A DNA stretch of 64,000 nt from an uncultured Paracoccaceae bacterium. Lineage in GTDB: Bacteria; Pseudomonadota; Alphaproteobacteria; Rhodobacterales; Rhodobacteraceae. Of this stretch, positions 27,256-36,878 are shown piece by piece. A program made the position numbers and the translations under genes. The stretch spans positions 1-64,000 of the forward strand of contig CANMFL010000004.1 of the NCBI GenBank assembly GCA_947497185.1, written 5' to 3'. Below the pieces are notes generated by a model that did no database searches, was not told the DNA's origin, and worked only from the letters and a program-made list of their open reading frames with translations. How positions within the stretch are numbered: position 1 is the stretch's first letter; each line of letters opens with the position of its first letter.

Positions 27256-29166
27256 TTATCGCAGCGCACCAGCCGATTTCAAAGCCTCAAATTTCTCATC
27301 GTTGAACCACCAATAATCAAGGTGCCCAAGACCGAATTCCGGCAAATTCTCTGGGTGCTCGTACATATCGAAATATGCGGCCCAGTTTTTGCCTAGATAC
27401 CAAATCGGTACAATGAAGTACTCGTGACGCATGATCCGATCCGCGGCGCGCACAAGGGCTGCCATTTCGTCGTAATCGTCGGCCGCCGCGATCTGATTGC
27501 CGATCTCGTCTATCGCTTCGGAACAATAGCCAGCCGGATTGAACACGTCGTCTTTATCTTCGCAGCCAAACTTCTGTGAGAAACCAGTGCCTTCTTGCAG
27601 GCCGTTGACCCAGTATCCGAACAGCATTTCGAAATCATTATCTTGGGTTCGGGCCTGATATTGCGCCGGATCAACACGGTTATACGTGATGTTCACGCCA
27701 AGACGTTTCAGGTTTTCAATGTAAGGATTGATAATCCGGTCAAAGCTTTGGCGCGTCTCTAAAAATTCCACATCCAGCGTATTACCATCCGCATCACGGA
27801 GCAAACCATCATCCCCTGTGACCCATCCAGCCTCTTCCATCAGCGCAAGTGCGGCACGTAGGTTACCGCGATCAAGTGGGCGGTCGCCAGACGTATGCGG
27901 CAGAACCGCTTCGGACGTCAAAATCTCGGGATCAATCTTGTCGCCTAACGCTTCGAGGATTTCCAACTCGCGGCCAGTGGGCAGCCCAGTAGCTTTCAAA
28001 CGGTCGTTTTCCCAAAAACTCTCGCGTTGTTGAAACAGCCCGTACTGCAAATTATCGTTGGTCCACGTAAAGTTATAAACGAGACCAATCGCCTGCCGCA
28101 CCCGCCGATCCGCGAACTTTGGATCACGCAGGTTGAACACAAAACCAGTGGCAGCAGGCAATGTGCCGTCTTCAAATTCTTGACGCACGACCCATTCGTT
28201 TTCAATCGCTGGGAAATCATAAGACGTCGCCCAGTTGATAGAACTTGTTTCAGTGCGAAACGTGAATTCACCCGCCTTGAATGCTTCAAATGCGGCTGAT
28301 GTATCAGCAAAATACTCGATCCGAATGCTGTCGAAATTTCCCCGACCAACATTAATCGGCAGGTCCTTACCCCAATAATCAGCGTTGCGTTCGTAAACAA
28401 TCTGACGGCCTGGATCCACCGACGCGGTGACGTATTCGGCCGTACCGGGCGATGCCTCTAGCCCTGATTGATCCATGCGTGCGCCAGTTTCTTCGAACCA
28501 TGCCTTTTGCATCACCAATGCGTTGGCCATCTGGATGATCCGGCCACGTGTCGGCGCGTCAGGGTTAAACGTAAATTTGACCGTGTAATCGTCCAATGCC
28601 TCGTAGGTGTCGACCAATGCGACGATGCCCTGACGGAACGACGGCGTCGATTGCTCGCGCATCAATTCATGTGTGAAAATGACGTCTTCCGCCGTCATCG
28701 GACGGCCATCGGAAAACGCGACGTCCTTGCGCAAATTAAAGATCACCCAGCTTTGATCGTCAGGATATTCCAGCGTTTCGCACACAAGACAGTACATCGT
28801 CCCAACTTCGTCGGACGTGGCAGTCATCAACCGTTCCCAAACGATCGAGGACAACGCACCGGGTGTCCCTTCAAGGGTGGCAAAAGGGTTCATGCTGTCG
28901 AATGTGCCGCTCGCGGAAATCGAAATCTCCCCGCCCAACGGCGCATCGGGGTTCACATAATCCAAATGTGCAAAATCCGCCGGATATTTAATATCGCCGT
29001 ATTCGTTATAGGCATGGCTAACCGTCACATTGTCCTGCGCAAACGCCTTGCCTGCCAGCAACATCATCCCCACCAAGATCGCAGTACCGGACATCGACAC
29101 CGCCTTGCGCGACGCGGTGACGTCATGGGTTCGGGCAATGGCGTGGTTTTGGTGGCGATTTTGCAT
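27256..29166 (-). CDS. yejA: Periplasmic peptide-binding protein (YejA type)
   Basis: This 636-residue family-5 solute-binding protein captures peptides for the YejBEF transporter. The N terminus has a basic stretch and a signal peptide (about 24-44) ending AFA. The mature part starts with VSHAYNEYGDIKYPADF, and the SBP5 signature region GEISISASGTFDSMNPF follows. The ATG at 29166 has GGAGAA upstream; a longer frame exists but crosses non-coding-looking sequence. It heads the leftward yejABEF operon. Confidence 0.93.
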   Translation of the reverse strand: MQNRHQNHAIARTHDVTASRKAVSMSGTAILVGMMLLAGKAFAQDNVTVSHAYNEYGDIKYPADFAHLDYVNPDAPLGGEISISASGTFDSMNPFATLEGTPGALSSIVWERLMTATSDEVGTMYCLVCETLEYPDDQSWVIFNLRKDVAFSDGRPMTAEDVIFTHELMREQSTPSFRQGIVALVDTYEALDDYTVKFTFNPDAPTRGRIIQMANALVMQKAWFEETGARMDQSGLEASPGTAEYVTASVDPGRQIVYERNADYWGKDLPINVGRGNFDSIRIEYFADTSAAFEAFKAGEFTFRTETSSINWATSYDFPAIENEWVVRQEFEDGTLPAATGFVFNLRDPKFADRRVRQAIGLVYNFTWTNDNLQYGLFQQRESFWENDRLKATGLPTGRELEILEALGDKIDPEILTSEAVLPHTSGDRPLDRGNLRAALALMEEAGWVTGDDGLLRDADGNTLDVEFLETRQSFDRIINPYIENLKRLGVNITYNRVDPAQYQARTQDNDFEMLFGYWVNGLQEGTGFSQKFGCEDKDDVFNPAGYCSEAIDEIGNQIAAADDYDEMAALVRAADRIMRHEYFIVPIWYLGKNWAAYFDMYEHPENLPEFGLGHLDYWWFNDEKFEALKSAGALR

Positions 29167-29288
29167 CTTATTCTCCGAAGGGGTGTCAAACGTGACATTG
29201 ATACGAAAGCTAACCAGACAAATCGAACATTCAAGTTGAGAATGCGTGAACACGTCGTGATCGGCCTGTTTCCAACCACTTAGATACA

Positions 29289-29318
29289 GAAAAGCCGCCC
29301 CAAACTCTGGGACGGCTT
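29289..29318 (-). terminator. Rho-independent terminator of the cytochrome c gene
   Basis: Read leftward, AAGCCGTCCC and TGGGGCGGCTT form a stem followed by TTTCTG. It lies 24 bp after the cytochrome stop and before yejA. Confidence 0.8.
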
Positions 29319-29341
29319 GATTGCGCAACGATCAGTCGGGC

Positions 29342-29857
29342 TTAGCCGCCAACGGATGCCAAATATGCGATCAGGTTTGCACGGTCTTCGATCCGACGCA
29401 CACCGTTAAAGTTCATTGCAGTGCCCGGCGCATAGCCCTTCGGGTTTTCAAGGAACGCATTCAGATTTTCAGGTGTCCACTGCTCTGCCACAGCAACCAA
29501 GCTGCCAGAATAGCCAAATCCATCTACAGAGCCAACCGGACGCTCAACGACACCGTTCAAGTGAGGACCAACACCGTCTGTCCCGTCGAGTTTGTGGCAA
29601 GCCGCACAAGGGCGGAACGCACCTTCGCCAGCAGCCGCATCAGCCGTAGCGAAAATCTCTGCAAATGGCGGGCCTTCTTCGACGACTTCATCAGTCGCGC
29701 CGTCAGCCACGGGAATCACATAAGCCTGATCTTCGTCGCCGTGACCGCCGCCACCACTGTGATAAATCGTCTCGGCAGCCCATCCGCCAAGCAAAAAGGC
29801 CAGAAATGTGCCACAGATGCCGCCGATGGCTTTTGTCGTAGTCATTGTGTCGAACAT
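29342..29857 (-). CDS. Membrane-anchored class I cytochrome c (CycM-like)
   Basis: This 171-residue protein has an uncleaved N-terminal helix ([24 protein letters not shown]) that anchors it on the periplasmic face. A flexible Gly/Glu-rich linker leads to a single haem domain with CAACH (about residue 96) and a likely axial Met in GTAMNF. Such cytochromes carry electrons from the bc1 complex to a terminal oxidase, like cytochrome cy/CycM. I start at the ATG at 29857 (GGAA upstream); 29845 is the alternative. It has its own terminator. Confidence 0.9.
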   Translation of the reverse strand: MFDTMTTTKAIGGICGTFLAFLLGGWAAETIYHSGGGGHGDEDQAYVIPVADGATDEVVEEGPPFAEIFATADAAAGEGAFRPCAACHKLDGTDGVGPHLNGVVERPVGSVDGFGYSGSLVAVAEQWTPENLNAFLENPKGYAPGTAMNFNGVRRIEDRANLIAYLASVGG

Positions 29858-29976
29858 GTCGCGTTCCAATTCGTTCGCAGTTTTGCGGCTATCTATCCGC
29901 TTCCGTACCTTGGTTGCAAGGTATAGTCCCGCGACCAATTGCCCTTTTTGGGTATCATGTGGCGGAGGTGTTAACA

Positions 29977-30816
29977 ATGAATGGCAAAATCGCATTTCAG
30001 GGCGAACTTGGTGCATATGGACATCAGGCCTGTGCAGAAACCTGCCCAGATTACGCTCCGCTGCCCTGCCCCACCTTCAATTCCGCCATCGAAGCAGTGC
30101 GCAATGGCGATGCTGCGTTGGGTATGATCGCCGTTGAGAACTCGACCTATGGGCGCGTGGCGGACGTGCATTCACTGCTGCCGGAAAGTGGTTTGAACAT
30201 CGTCGACGAAGCATTTGTACGGGTTCACATCAATCTTCTGGGTCAAAAAGGCGCGGATTTAGCGCAAATCACTGACGCACACGGACATGTTGTGATTCTT
30301 CCGCAATGTGCTGGCTTTTTGACCGAACACGCGATTCGCGGTGTCGTCAGTTCAGATAACGCCAAGGCCGCGCGCGATGTGGCCGAAGGCACCGATCCGA
30401 CGCAAGGCGCGCTTGCTTCCGAATTGGCCGCCGACATTTACGGCCTCGACGTGCTGGCTCGCAATATCGAAGACCAAGATAACAACACGACCCGCTTTAT
30501 CGTCATGGCTCGCGAGCCGAACTATGCGCGACGCGGTGACAATGGCATGATGACCAGCCTCGTTTTCCGCGTGCGCAACATTCCTGCGGCGCTGTTCAAG
30601 GCAATGGGCGGATTTGCGACCAACGGCGTCAACATGACCAAGCTGGAAAGCTACATGGTCGGCGGCACGTTCCAAGCGACGCAATTCTATGCTGAAATCG
30701 AAGGCCATCCCGACGACGAAAACGTGAAACTCGCATTAGAAGAGTTGGATTACTTTACAGACATGGTGCGTTTAATGGGCGTCTATCCCGCTGCGACACG
30801 GCGCCATTCATCCTGA
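29977..30816 (+). CDS. pheA: PheA, prephenate dehydratase
   Basis: This 279-residue monofunctional enzyme converts prephenate to phenylpyruvate in phenylalanine synthesis. The catalytic domain (1-180) starts with [15 protein letters not shown] and contains the diagnostic NNTTRF motif near residue 170. A C-terminal ACT domain (about 195-275, [20 protein letters not shown] and ESYMVGG) binds phenylalanine for feedback inhibition. GGAGGTG lies just upstream of the ATG, which decides against the long upstream frame. It is divergent from the cytochrome gene. Confidence 0.97.
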   Translation: MNGKIAFQGELGAYGHQACAETCPDYAPLPCPTFNSAIEAVRNGDAALGMIAVENSTYGRVADVHSLLPESGLNIVDEAFVRVHINLLGQKGADLAQITDAHGHVVILPQCAGFLTEHAIRGVVSSDNAKAARDVAEGTDPTQGALASELAADIYGLDVLARNIEDQDNNTTRFIVMAREPNYARRGDNGMMTSLVFRVRNIPAALFKAMGGFATNGVNMTKLESYMVGGTFQATQFYAEIEGHPDDENVKLALEELDYFTDMVRLMGVYPAATRRHSS

Positions 30817-30822
30817 TCGGGG

Positions 30823-31290
30823 TCAGTTCCCGCGCCGATAATCCGCTTCGATTCCACCGACTTGATCGTCGACACGGCCAGCAAAGCGTTTGTTCAAATT
30901 GCCCTTGGCCAACTTCAAGGACTGTAGCAACAACCTTGCCGACAATGACTTTGCGGTCATTGTCACACTCACCGCCACGCGCGTTGTCTTTGGCGACAAA
31001 GCGATCAAGTCCACCTTGGTCACGCTATTCAGACCCGTCGCAACGGTATCAATCTCTAACGATTCTGGTGCCGCAATCGTCGTCACGGTCGCACGCAAAT
31101 TGCGGTTCTTTCCACGAAACGTGAATGCGACATCCCACGCGGACCCGACACGAACAGGGCCCATGCCATCGACGCGACCAACCTGCGCACCACGCCGCAG
31201 CGCCTGCCGCTCGTACCCGTCGAAATTCGCAACCTTCTGAAAGACATAGTCAATCGGGGCGTCAATATCTTTATGCGTGGTAAACTTCAT
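30823..31290 (-). CDS. SRPBCC-fold protein of unknown ligand (155 residues)
   Basis: A START/Bet v1-like fold is suggested by the N-terminal ISRPBCC pattern (FTTHKDIDAPIDYVFQKVAN), alternating strands such as SAWDVAFTFRGKNRNLRATV, and a long C-terminal helix (SARLLLQSLKLAKGNLNKRF). There is no signal peptide. GGATGAG precedes the ATG. The stop is only 6 bp from the convergent pheA stop. Ligand and role are unknown; coenzyme Q10-binding or polyketide-cyclase-like relatives are possible. Confidence 0.8.
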   Translation of the reverse strand: MKFTTHKDIDAPIDYVFQKVANFDGYERQALRRGAQVGRVDGMGPVRVGSAWDVAFTFRGKNRNLRATVTTIAAPESLEIDTVATGLNSVTKVDLIALSPKTTRVAVSVTMTAKSLSARLLLQSLKLAKGNLNKRFAGRVDDQVGGIEADYRRGN

Positions 31291-31349
31291 TACTCATCCA
31301 ATCAAAATCGGGCGCGGGCATTCGCAAACCTACGCCCCGAATCACTCAA

Positions 31350-32306
31350 CTACTCCAACGTATTCGACAGCCAATTGTCCAAAAGGAAATGCGCAATCGC
31401 CCCCTGTCGGGCGGGTTTCATCACAGGGTGTTGCCCCGCAAAAACAATATGCATATCCGCGCGGCTCACCCACATCGCATCCTCTAGCTCTTCGGCATCA
31501 ACCATAATGTCGTCGTCCAGTGCCTCGCCCATACAACCAAACATCAATGACGCCGGAAACGGCCACGGCTGACTGGCCAGATACGACACCTGCCCCACCG
31601 TGATCCCGCTTTCCTCTTTCACTTCGCGACGCACAGCGGCCTCTAACGTTTCGCCTGGCTCAACAAACCCCGCGAGCAGTGAATACATGCCATCAGGCCA
31701 GCCCGGCGAACGCCCAACCAGCACATTGTCGTCTTTGGTTATTAACATAATGACAACCGGATCGGTGCGCGGGTAGTGTGACCGTCCACAAGACGGGCAA
31801 TCACGTTGCCAACCGGCCATGCTAAATGTGCTTAACTGCCCGCAACTGCTACAAAAACGGTGCGTTTCGTGCCACCCGAAAACCGCACGCGCGGTCGCTG
31901 CAAGTTCAGCGTCGCGCGGCGAAAGGTTTGTCATGATCGCGCGCAATTCGGCAAATATAGCACCGTTCGTTGCGGCAGGGTGAATCTGCTCGGACGGATC
32001 AAGAAACGTGTTTAGCATCGTTTCGTCCAGCTCGTCCGGCGACCAAGCACTAATATCAGCCGCAAAAATCGGTGCGCCCGCATGACGACCAAGATACACA
32101 TAACCGCTCGCGGCATCGGTCAGCATGGCGTCACCCACTGCAACCTTAACGAGACTCGCGCGATCTTTTTTAACGAGAGGCTTACCGCGCCATAAAACAA
32201 TCACCCTACATGCAGGATCATCCCACAACCTATGGGCGATCTTACGTTCATGTGCAGCCCGATCTAGACCAGACCCGCCGAACGTCACTGTTTCTGCATG
32301 TTTCAT
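31350..32306 (-). CDS. nudC: NudC, NAD(+) diphosphatase / NADH pyrophosphatase
   Basis: NudC splits NAD(H) into NMN(H) and AMP and can remove NAD caps from RNA. The 318-residue protein has the zinc ribbon CSSCG...CPSCG (about 170-190), the Nudix box GFVEPGETLEAAVRREVKEE, and the family-specific SQPWPFPASLM motif. I start at the ATG at 32306 (MKHAETVTFGG), which resembles the usual N terminus; an upstream TTG is less likely. Confidence 0.95.
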   Translation of the reverse strand: MKHAETVTFGGSGLDRAAHERKIAHRLWDDPACRVIVLWRGKPLVKKDRASLVKVAVGDAMLTDAASGYVYLGRHAGAPIFAADISAWSPDELDETMLNTFLDPSEQIHPAATNGAIFAELRAIMTNLSPRDAELAATARAVFGWHETHRFCSSCGQLSTFSMAGWQRDCPSCGRSHYPRTDPVVIMLITKDDNVLVGRSPGWPDGMYSLLAGFVEPGETLEAAVRREVKEESGITVGQVSYLASQPWPFPASLMFGCMGEALDDDIMVDAEELEDAMWVSRADMHIVFAGQHPVMKPARQGAIAHFLLDNWLSNTLE

Positions 32307-32342
32307 AAATGCTGCAATGTCATGACAGCGGTGCAATTTCAA

Positions 32343-32557
32343 TTCCTAGCTGACTGATGATTTATCAATTTCGGCGTTGAATAGGCGAAATCGAGAGCCG
32401 TTTGCCCATGTGACAGACTGAACAATCGGCCAACATCGCTCGTCCAAAACCCGTCACGACGCCTGATTTATAACGACAAATCGGCAAGTCACCGACAACA
32501 GCGCCGATGAAATCGGGTTTCGCGGTGTTACACCGTCATTCAGTGACTGACCCGCCC
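32343..32557. other. Intergenic region between nudC and the SRP RNA gene
   Basis: No gene is supported. The right part leads into the SRP RNA promoter; the left part should hold the nudC promoter. Confidence 0.5.
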
Positions 32558-32586
32558 TTGCACGATGCAAAACACCCGCATATATA
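32558..32586 (+). promoter_or_regulatory. Promoter of the SRP RNA gene
   Basis: TTGCAC and TATATA are separated by exactly 17 bp and end about 6 bp before the inferred RNA 5' end. This fits a housekeeping sigma-70 promoter for a stable RNA. Confidence 0.8.
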
Positions 32587-32592
32587 GACGAC

Positions 32593-32687
32593 GAGAGGTT
32601 GGCGCGGGCAAGTGCCTCGCCAACCTGGTCAGGTCCGGAAGGAAGCAGCCACAACGAGCCCCACTTGGGTCGATGTCCAGCCTCTCA
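32593..32687 (+). ncRNA. ffs: Signal recognition particle RNA (4.5S, bacterial small SRP RNA)
   Basis: The invariant domain IV block GGTCAGGTCCGGAAGGAAGC is present, with the apical GGAA tetraloop. The ends GAGAGG and CCTCTC pair to close the hairpin. This RNA binds Ffh and directs membrane proteins to the translocon. A T-run (around 32694-32701) follows and may end transcription. Ends are approximate. Confidence 0.96.
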
Positions 32688-32753
32688 CCTTAGCGTTTTT
32701 TGCATCGCAAAAGCGCGGTTTGCTAAACCAATCCCTCAGCCAAGGAGGACAAC

Positions 32754-32792
32754 ATGACTGTATCCTTCTCCACCCCGTCAGGGCAGCGCTGA
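32754..32792 (+). CDS. Possible 12-residue leader peptide upstream of rsgA
   Basis: An ATG placed 6 bp after AGGAGG opens a 12-codon frame (MTVSFSTPSGQR) ending in TGA, 70 bp upstream of rsgA. The ribosome site is far better than that of rsgA itself (GAGGG with a TTG start). It may be a regulatory leader peptide or a chance frame; no attenuation hairpin is obvious. Confidence 0.35.
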   Translation: MTVSFSTPSGQR

Positions 32793-32862
32793 GCGATCCC
32801 GCTTCCCTTACAGATCCACGTCAGCCATTGATGTGTGACGATCTATTGCGAGGGACTTCGCT

Positions 32863-33903
32863 TTGACAACCCAAACACCGACGACATTAGCCGACCTCGG
32901 CTGGACGAACTTCTACCAATCCCAGGTCGAAATCGACGAGGTAACAACCACCACACCCGCCCGTGTGCGCGGCGTTCACCGGACGCAAATTTCGGTCATC
33001 ACCACCGATGGCAAAACCGACCTCACGCTTGACCCCGGCATGTCTACCGCCGAAATCGCGATTGGCGACTGGGTGCTGTGCGATCCGCAAGCCGCCCTGA
33101 TGATCCGCCGCCTTGACCGTATTTCAACGCTGCAACGCGGATCAGATTACCAGCACGGCGAACGCCAGCTGATTGCGGCAAACATCGACACGCTGTTCAT
33201 CACCACGTCTTGCAACGCGGATTTCAACGTCGCCCGCCTCGAACGCTATCTTGCACTTGCCTATGATGCGGACGTCACACCTGTGATCTTGCTGACGAAA
33301 TCCGACCAGACCGACGACGTGCAACACTACATTGACGAGGCGCAAGCCCTTGGTCCCGACCTTGCCGTGGTCGCGCTCGACGCCCGCGACGTGACTGAGA
33401 CAACAAAACTCGTGCCATGGACCGGTAAAGGCCAAACCGTTGCATTGGCCGGATCGTCCGGCGTTGGAAAAACCACACTCACCAACGCGTTAACCGGCGA
33501 GCAAGGCGCGACCCAAGGCATCCGCGAAGACGACGCGCGCGGGCGACACACCACCACAGGCCGCAGTCTGCATCATTTGCCATCTGGCGGCTGGCTCATC
33601 GACACCCCCGGCATGCGCGGCCTCGGCGTGGCTGATGTCGTGGCAGGCATTAACGAAGTGTTCTCGGAAATCTCGACCCTCGAACACCAATGCCGTTTTC
33701 GCGATTGCAAACACGACGGCGAACCCGGATGCGCGGTTGCCGTTGCGATTGCTGCGGGCGACGTCACGCCTGAACGGCTCAAACGGTTCCAAAAGCTACG
33801 CCGCGAAGACGCAATCGCCACGGAAACCACGGCCCAAGCCCGTATCCGCAACAAAAAGTTCACCAAAGTCGTTAAAAAAGCCGTCAAAAAGAAAAAGCGG
33901 TGA
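32863..33903 (+). CDS. rsgA: RsgA, ribosome small subunit maturation GTPase
   Basis: RsgA (YjeQ) is a circularly permuted GTPase that checks late 30S assembly. The 346-residue protein has an OB-fold N terminus, then permuted G motifs: G4 LLTKSD, G1 LAGSSGVGKTTL and G3 IDTPGMRGLG. A C-terminal zinc site follows (CRFRDCKHDGEPGC), and the tail is Lys-rich. The start is TTG with GAGGG upstream; no ATG lies nearby in frame. Length is normal. Confidence 0.94.
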   Translation: MTTQTPTTLADLGWTNFYQSQVEIDEVTTTTPARVRGVHRTQISVITTDGKTDLTLDPGMSTAEIAIGDWVLCDPQAALMIRRLDRISTLQRGSDYQHGERQLIAANIDTLFITTSCNADFNVARLERYLALAYDADVTPVILLTKSDQTDDVQHYIDEAQALGPDLAVVALDARDVTETTKLVPWTGKGQTVALAGSSGVGKTTLTNALTGEQGATQGIREDDARGRHTTTGRSLHHLPSGGWLIDTPGMRGLGVADVVAGINEVFSEISTLEHQCRFRDCKHDGEPGCAVAVAIAAGDVTPERLKRFQKLRREDAIATETTAQARIRNKKFTKVVKKAVKKKKR

Positions 33904-33913
33904 TTACATCGGC

Positions 33914-33935
33914 GGGCGTGGCTATAACCACGCCC
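33914..33935. terminator. Hairpin between rsgA and dnaX
   Basis: GGGCGTGG and CCACGCCC form a perfect 8-bp stem with a 6-nt loop, 11 bp after the rsgA stop. It lacks a T-run, so termination would be weak or Rho-assisted. Confidence 0.4.
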
Positions 33936-34005
33936 CTAACGGTGGACGCGCCGCCGCCTAGCGCCTAGTTTGACCCAACACGCAGAATTCGAAAGTTCGT
34001 TTATG

Positions 34006-35757
34006 TCCGACGCCCCCGCCTATCAGGTCCTCGCCCGCAAATATCGGCCAGAAACCTTTGTCGATCTCGTCGGCCAAGACGCCATGGTGCGCACGCTGAA
34101 AAATGCGTTCGCGGCAGACCGGATCGCGCAAGCGTTCATCATGACAGGCATCCGCGGGACAGGGAAAACCACCACCGCACGGATCATTGCCAAAGGCTTG
34201 AATTGTATCGGACCTGACGGCAACGGCGGGCCAACGACGGAACCTTGCGGCGAATGCGAACATTGCACGGCGATCATGGAAGGGCGGCACGTTGACGTCA
34301 TGGAAATGGACGCCGCATCGCGTACAGGCGTCGGCGACATCCGCGAAATCATCGATTCGGTGCATTACCGCGCAGCTTCCGCCCGCTATAAAATCTACAT
34401 CATCGACGAAGTTCACATGCTGTCCAAGAACGCGTTCAACGCGCTTTTGAAGACACTCGAAGAACCGCCCGCCCACGTCAAATTCATCTTTGCGACCACC
34501 GAAATCCGGCAAGTGCCTGTGACGGTGCTGTCGCGCTGTCAACGGTTTGATCTGCGCCGTATTGAGCCCGAAGTGATGATCGGCCTGATGCAGAAAATCG
34601 CCAAGGCCGAAGGCGCAGAAATCCACGACGATGCACTCGCGCTGATCACCCGCGCAGCCGAAGGGTCAGCACGTGACGCGACCTCCCTGCTCGATCAGGC
34701 GATTAGCCACGGCGCAGGTGAAACCACCCCCGATCAGGTCCGCGCCATGCTAGGCCTCGCGGATCGTGGCCGCGTGCTTGACCTGTTCGACATGATCCTA
34801 CGCGGCGAGGCAGCGCAGGCGCTGACCGAACTATCCGCGCAATACGCCGACGGTGCCGATCCACTCGCGATCCTGCGTGATTTGGCCGAAATCACCCATT
34901 GGATCAGTGTGATCAAGATCACACCAGACGCCGCCGACGACCCGACGATTAGCCCCGACGAACGGACACGCGGGCAAGCCATGGCAGACCAACTGCCGAT
35001 GCGCGTCATGACCCGCCTCTGGCAGATGCTGCTGAAAGCATTAGAAGAGGTCGCAGCAGCCCCCAACGCAATGATGGCCGCCGAAATGGCCGTGATCCGC
35101 CTGACGCATGTGGCTGACCTGCCAACGCCGGACGAACTCGTGCGCAAACTCAAAGACGCGACACCACCGCCAGCAGGCCCATCCGGCGGTGGACGACCCG
35201 CACCGCAAGGCGGTTCTACAAACGCAATGGCCAGTACGCCTGCGCCCACCCACAGCGGACCATCCGGCCCCTCTGCATACGGCGGCGCACAAACCGCCAC
35301 CGCCCTGGCCACCGACGCGCTTCAGCACTACGCAACCTTCGAAGATATCGTCGACCTGATCCGCCGCCACCGCGATGTGAAACTGCTCGTCGAAGTCGAA
35401 ACAGGTATCCGCCTCGTCGCCTACCAACCGGGCCGGATCGAAGTGCAACCAACCGCTGACGCATCCCGTGACCTCGTCGGGCGACTTGGCTCGCGGCTGC
35501 AAGCATGGACCGGCAACCGCTGGGTCATCACCGTGCGCGACGAAGGCGGGGCAGACACAATCGCAGAACTACGCGACGCCGCAGAGAACGCCATCAAAGC
35601 CGAAGCAGCCGCGCATCCACTGGTGCAAGCCGTCATCGCAGCCTTCCCAAAAGCCAAAATCACAGACATCCGCACCGAAGCGGAAAAGACGCAAGACGCC
35701 TTTGAAGGGGCCCTGCCCGAAGTCGACGAAGAATGGGACCCATTCGACGACGAATAA
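34006..35757 (+). CDS. dnaX: DnaX, DNA polymerase III subunit gamma/tau
   Basis: DnaX is the clamp-loader ATPase that assembles the replisome. The 583-residue protein has the N-terminal YQVLARKYRPETF, Walker A GIRGTGKTT, a zinc-binding CGECEHC, Walker B IYIIDEVHMLS, and the SRC sensor (VTVLSRCQRFDLRR). A Pro/Gly-rich linker (about 385-440) leads to the tau C-terminal domain. I start at the ATG (MSDAPAYQ); an upstream TTG adds 12 residues. No obvious frameshift heptamer for a gamma form was seen by eye. Confidence 0.95.
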   Translation, partial: SDAPAYQVLARKYRPETFVDLVGQDAMVRTLKNAFAADRIAQAFIMTGIRGTGKTTTARIIAKGLNCIGPDGNGGPTTEPCGECEHCTAIMEGRHVDVMEMDAASRTGVGDIREIIDSVHYRAASARYKIYIIDEVHMLSKNAFNALLKTLEEPPAHVKFIFATTEIRQVPVTVLSRCQRFDLRRIEPEVMIGLMQKIAKAEGAEIHDDALALITRAAEGSARDATSLLDQAISHGAGETTPDQVRAMLGLADRGRVLDLFDMILRGEAAQALTELSAQYADGADPLAILRDLAEITHWISVIKITPDAADDPTISPDERTRGQAMADQLPMRVMTRLWQMLLKALEEVAAAPNAMMAAEMAVIRLTHVADLPTPDELVRKLKDATPPPAGPSGGGRPAPQGGSTNAMASTPAPTHSGPSGPSAYGGAQTATALATDALQHYATFEDIVDLIRRHRDVKLLVEVETGIRLVAYQPGRIEVQPTADASRDLVGRLGSRLQAWTGNRWVITVRDEGGADTIAELRDAAENAIKAEAAAHPLVQAVIAAFPKAKITDIRTEAEKTQDAFEGALPEVDEEWDPFDDE

Positions 35758-35826
35758 ACCAAGCACCCCTTGTCCACACAGGGTCGGAACCGTATCTCTA
35801 TACAAACGAATTGAAGGAGAACGCAG

Positions 35827-36171
35827 ATGTTCAAAGGTTTAGGCGGGCTTGGCGATATGGCCAAGATGATGAAATCCGCGCAGGAAATGCAGGGCAAAAT
35901 GGCTCAGATGCAAGAAGACCTCGAAAACGTCATGGTCACTGGCGAAAGCGGCGCAGGCTTGGTTAAGGCAACAGCAACAGCCAAGGGCGAACTCAAAGCG
36001 CTCGATATCGACCCGTCTATTTTCGATCCAAACGAAAAAGAAGTCGTCGAAGATTTGATCCTCGCTGCGATCAAAGATGCACAACAAAAAGCAAACGAAC
36101 GCGCACAATCCGAAATGCAGAAAATGACCGAAGAACTTGGCCTGCCAGCTGGCATGAACCTTCCGTTCTAA
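35827..36171 (+). CDS. ybaB: YbaB/EbfC-family nucleoid-associated protein
   Basis: This 114-residue small DNA-binding protein forms a tweezer-like dimer. It begins with the Gly/Met-rich [20 protein letters not shown], followed by [21 protein letters not shown] and a helical end. GGAGAAC precedes the ATG. It lies between dnaX and recR, the widespread bacterial order dnaX-ybaB-recR. Confidence 0.95.
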   Translation: MFKGLGGLGDMAKMMKSAQEMQGKMAQMQEDLENVMVTGESGAGLVKATATAKGELKALDIDPSIFDPNEKEVVEDLILAAIKDAQQKANERAQSEMQKMTEELGLPAGMNLPF

Positions 36172-36182
36172 CCGACTGTGCT

Positions 36183-36273
36183 CTTCATTTCGCCAAAACA
36201 ACTCTGGGGGTTTGGGGGCTGGCCCCCAACCTCGATTTTTCTAGAAAAATCGTACGCATTTTTGCGAAAATGC
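36183..36273. repeat. Composite of repeat families A, B and C between ybaB and recR
   Basis: Three repeat types lie end to end: family A core CTTCATTTCGCCAAAACAAC (36183-36202), a short family B with TTGGGGGCTGGCCCCCAA (36212-36229), and two family C palindromes, CGATTTTTCTAGAAAAATCG (about 36234-36253) and GCATTTTTGCGAAAATGC (about 36256-36273). The last palindrome ends about 11 bp before the recR ATG and contains an alternative upstream ATG. Confidence 0.85.
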
Positions 36274-36284
36274 GGGGTCGCGCA

Positions 36285-36878
36285 ATGAATACTGGCACTG
36301 ACGATCTCGAAAACCTGATTGCGCTGCTGGCAAAGCTTCCCGGCCTCGGTCCGCGCTCTGCCCGCCGTGCAGTCCTCCACTTGATCAAAAAGCGCAACCT
36401 ACAACTGATCCCTCTCGCCGAAGCCATGCACCGCGTGGGTGCCACCGCCCGTGAATGCCTGAACTGCGGCAACATCGGCACCACCGATATTTGTGACATC
36501 TGCGACAGCGAAAAAAGGGCCATCGGCCAGATTTGCGTCGTCGAAGACGTGGCAGACCTCTGGGCGATGGAGCGCAGCCAAGTCTTCAAGGGCCGTTATC
36601 ACGTCTTGGGCGGCACATTATCCGCCCTAGATGCGGTAGGCCCCGAAGAATTGCGCATCCCCAAACTCATCGACCGGATCAAATCCGAACACATCACCGA
36701 GGTCATTCTGGCCCTCGCTGCCACCATCGACGGCCAAACCACCGCGCATTACATCGCCGACCAATTACCCAGCATCACTGTCACGTCGCTGGCCCAAGGT
36801 GTGCCCGTCGGTGGCGAACTCGACTACCTCGACGACGGCACAATCACCGCCGCCCTGAACGCGCGACGCAGCATTTAA
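36285..36878 (+). CDS. recR: RecR, recombination mediator
   Basis: RecR works with RecF/RecO to load RecA on gapped DNA. The 197-residue protein has a helix-hairpin-helix ([18 protein letters not shown]), a C4 zinc finger ([16 protein letters not shown]) and a Toprim domain ([16 protein letters not shown]). I chose the ATG of MNTGTDDLE; an ATG five codons earlier lies inside a family-C palindrome. The stop overlaps that of the convergent DUF4453 gene by sharing TTAA. Confidence 0.96.
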   Translation: MNTGTDDLENLIALLAKLPGLGPRSARRAVLHLIKKRNLQLIPLAEAMHRVGATARECLNCGNIGTTDICDICDSEKRAIGQICVVEDVADLWAMERSQVFKGRYHVLGGTLSALDAVGPEELRIPKLIDRIKSEHITEVILALAATIDGQTTAHYIADQLPSITVTSLAQGVPVGGELDYLDDGTITAALNARRSI

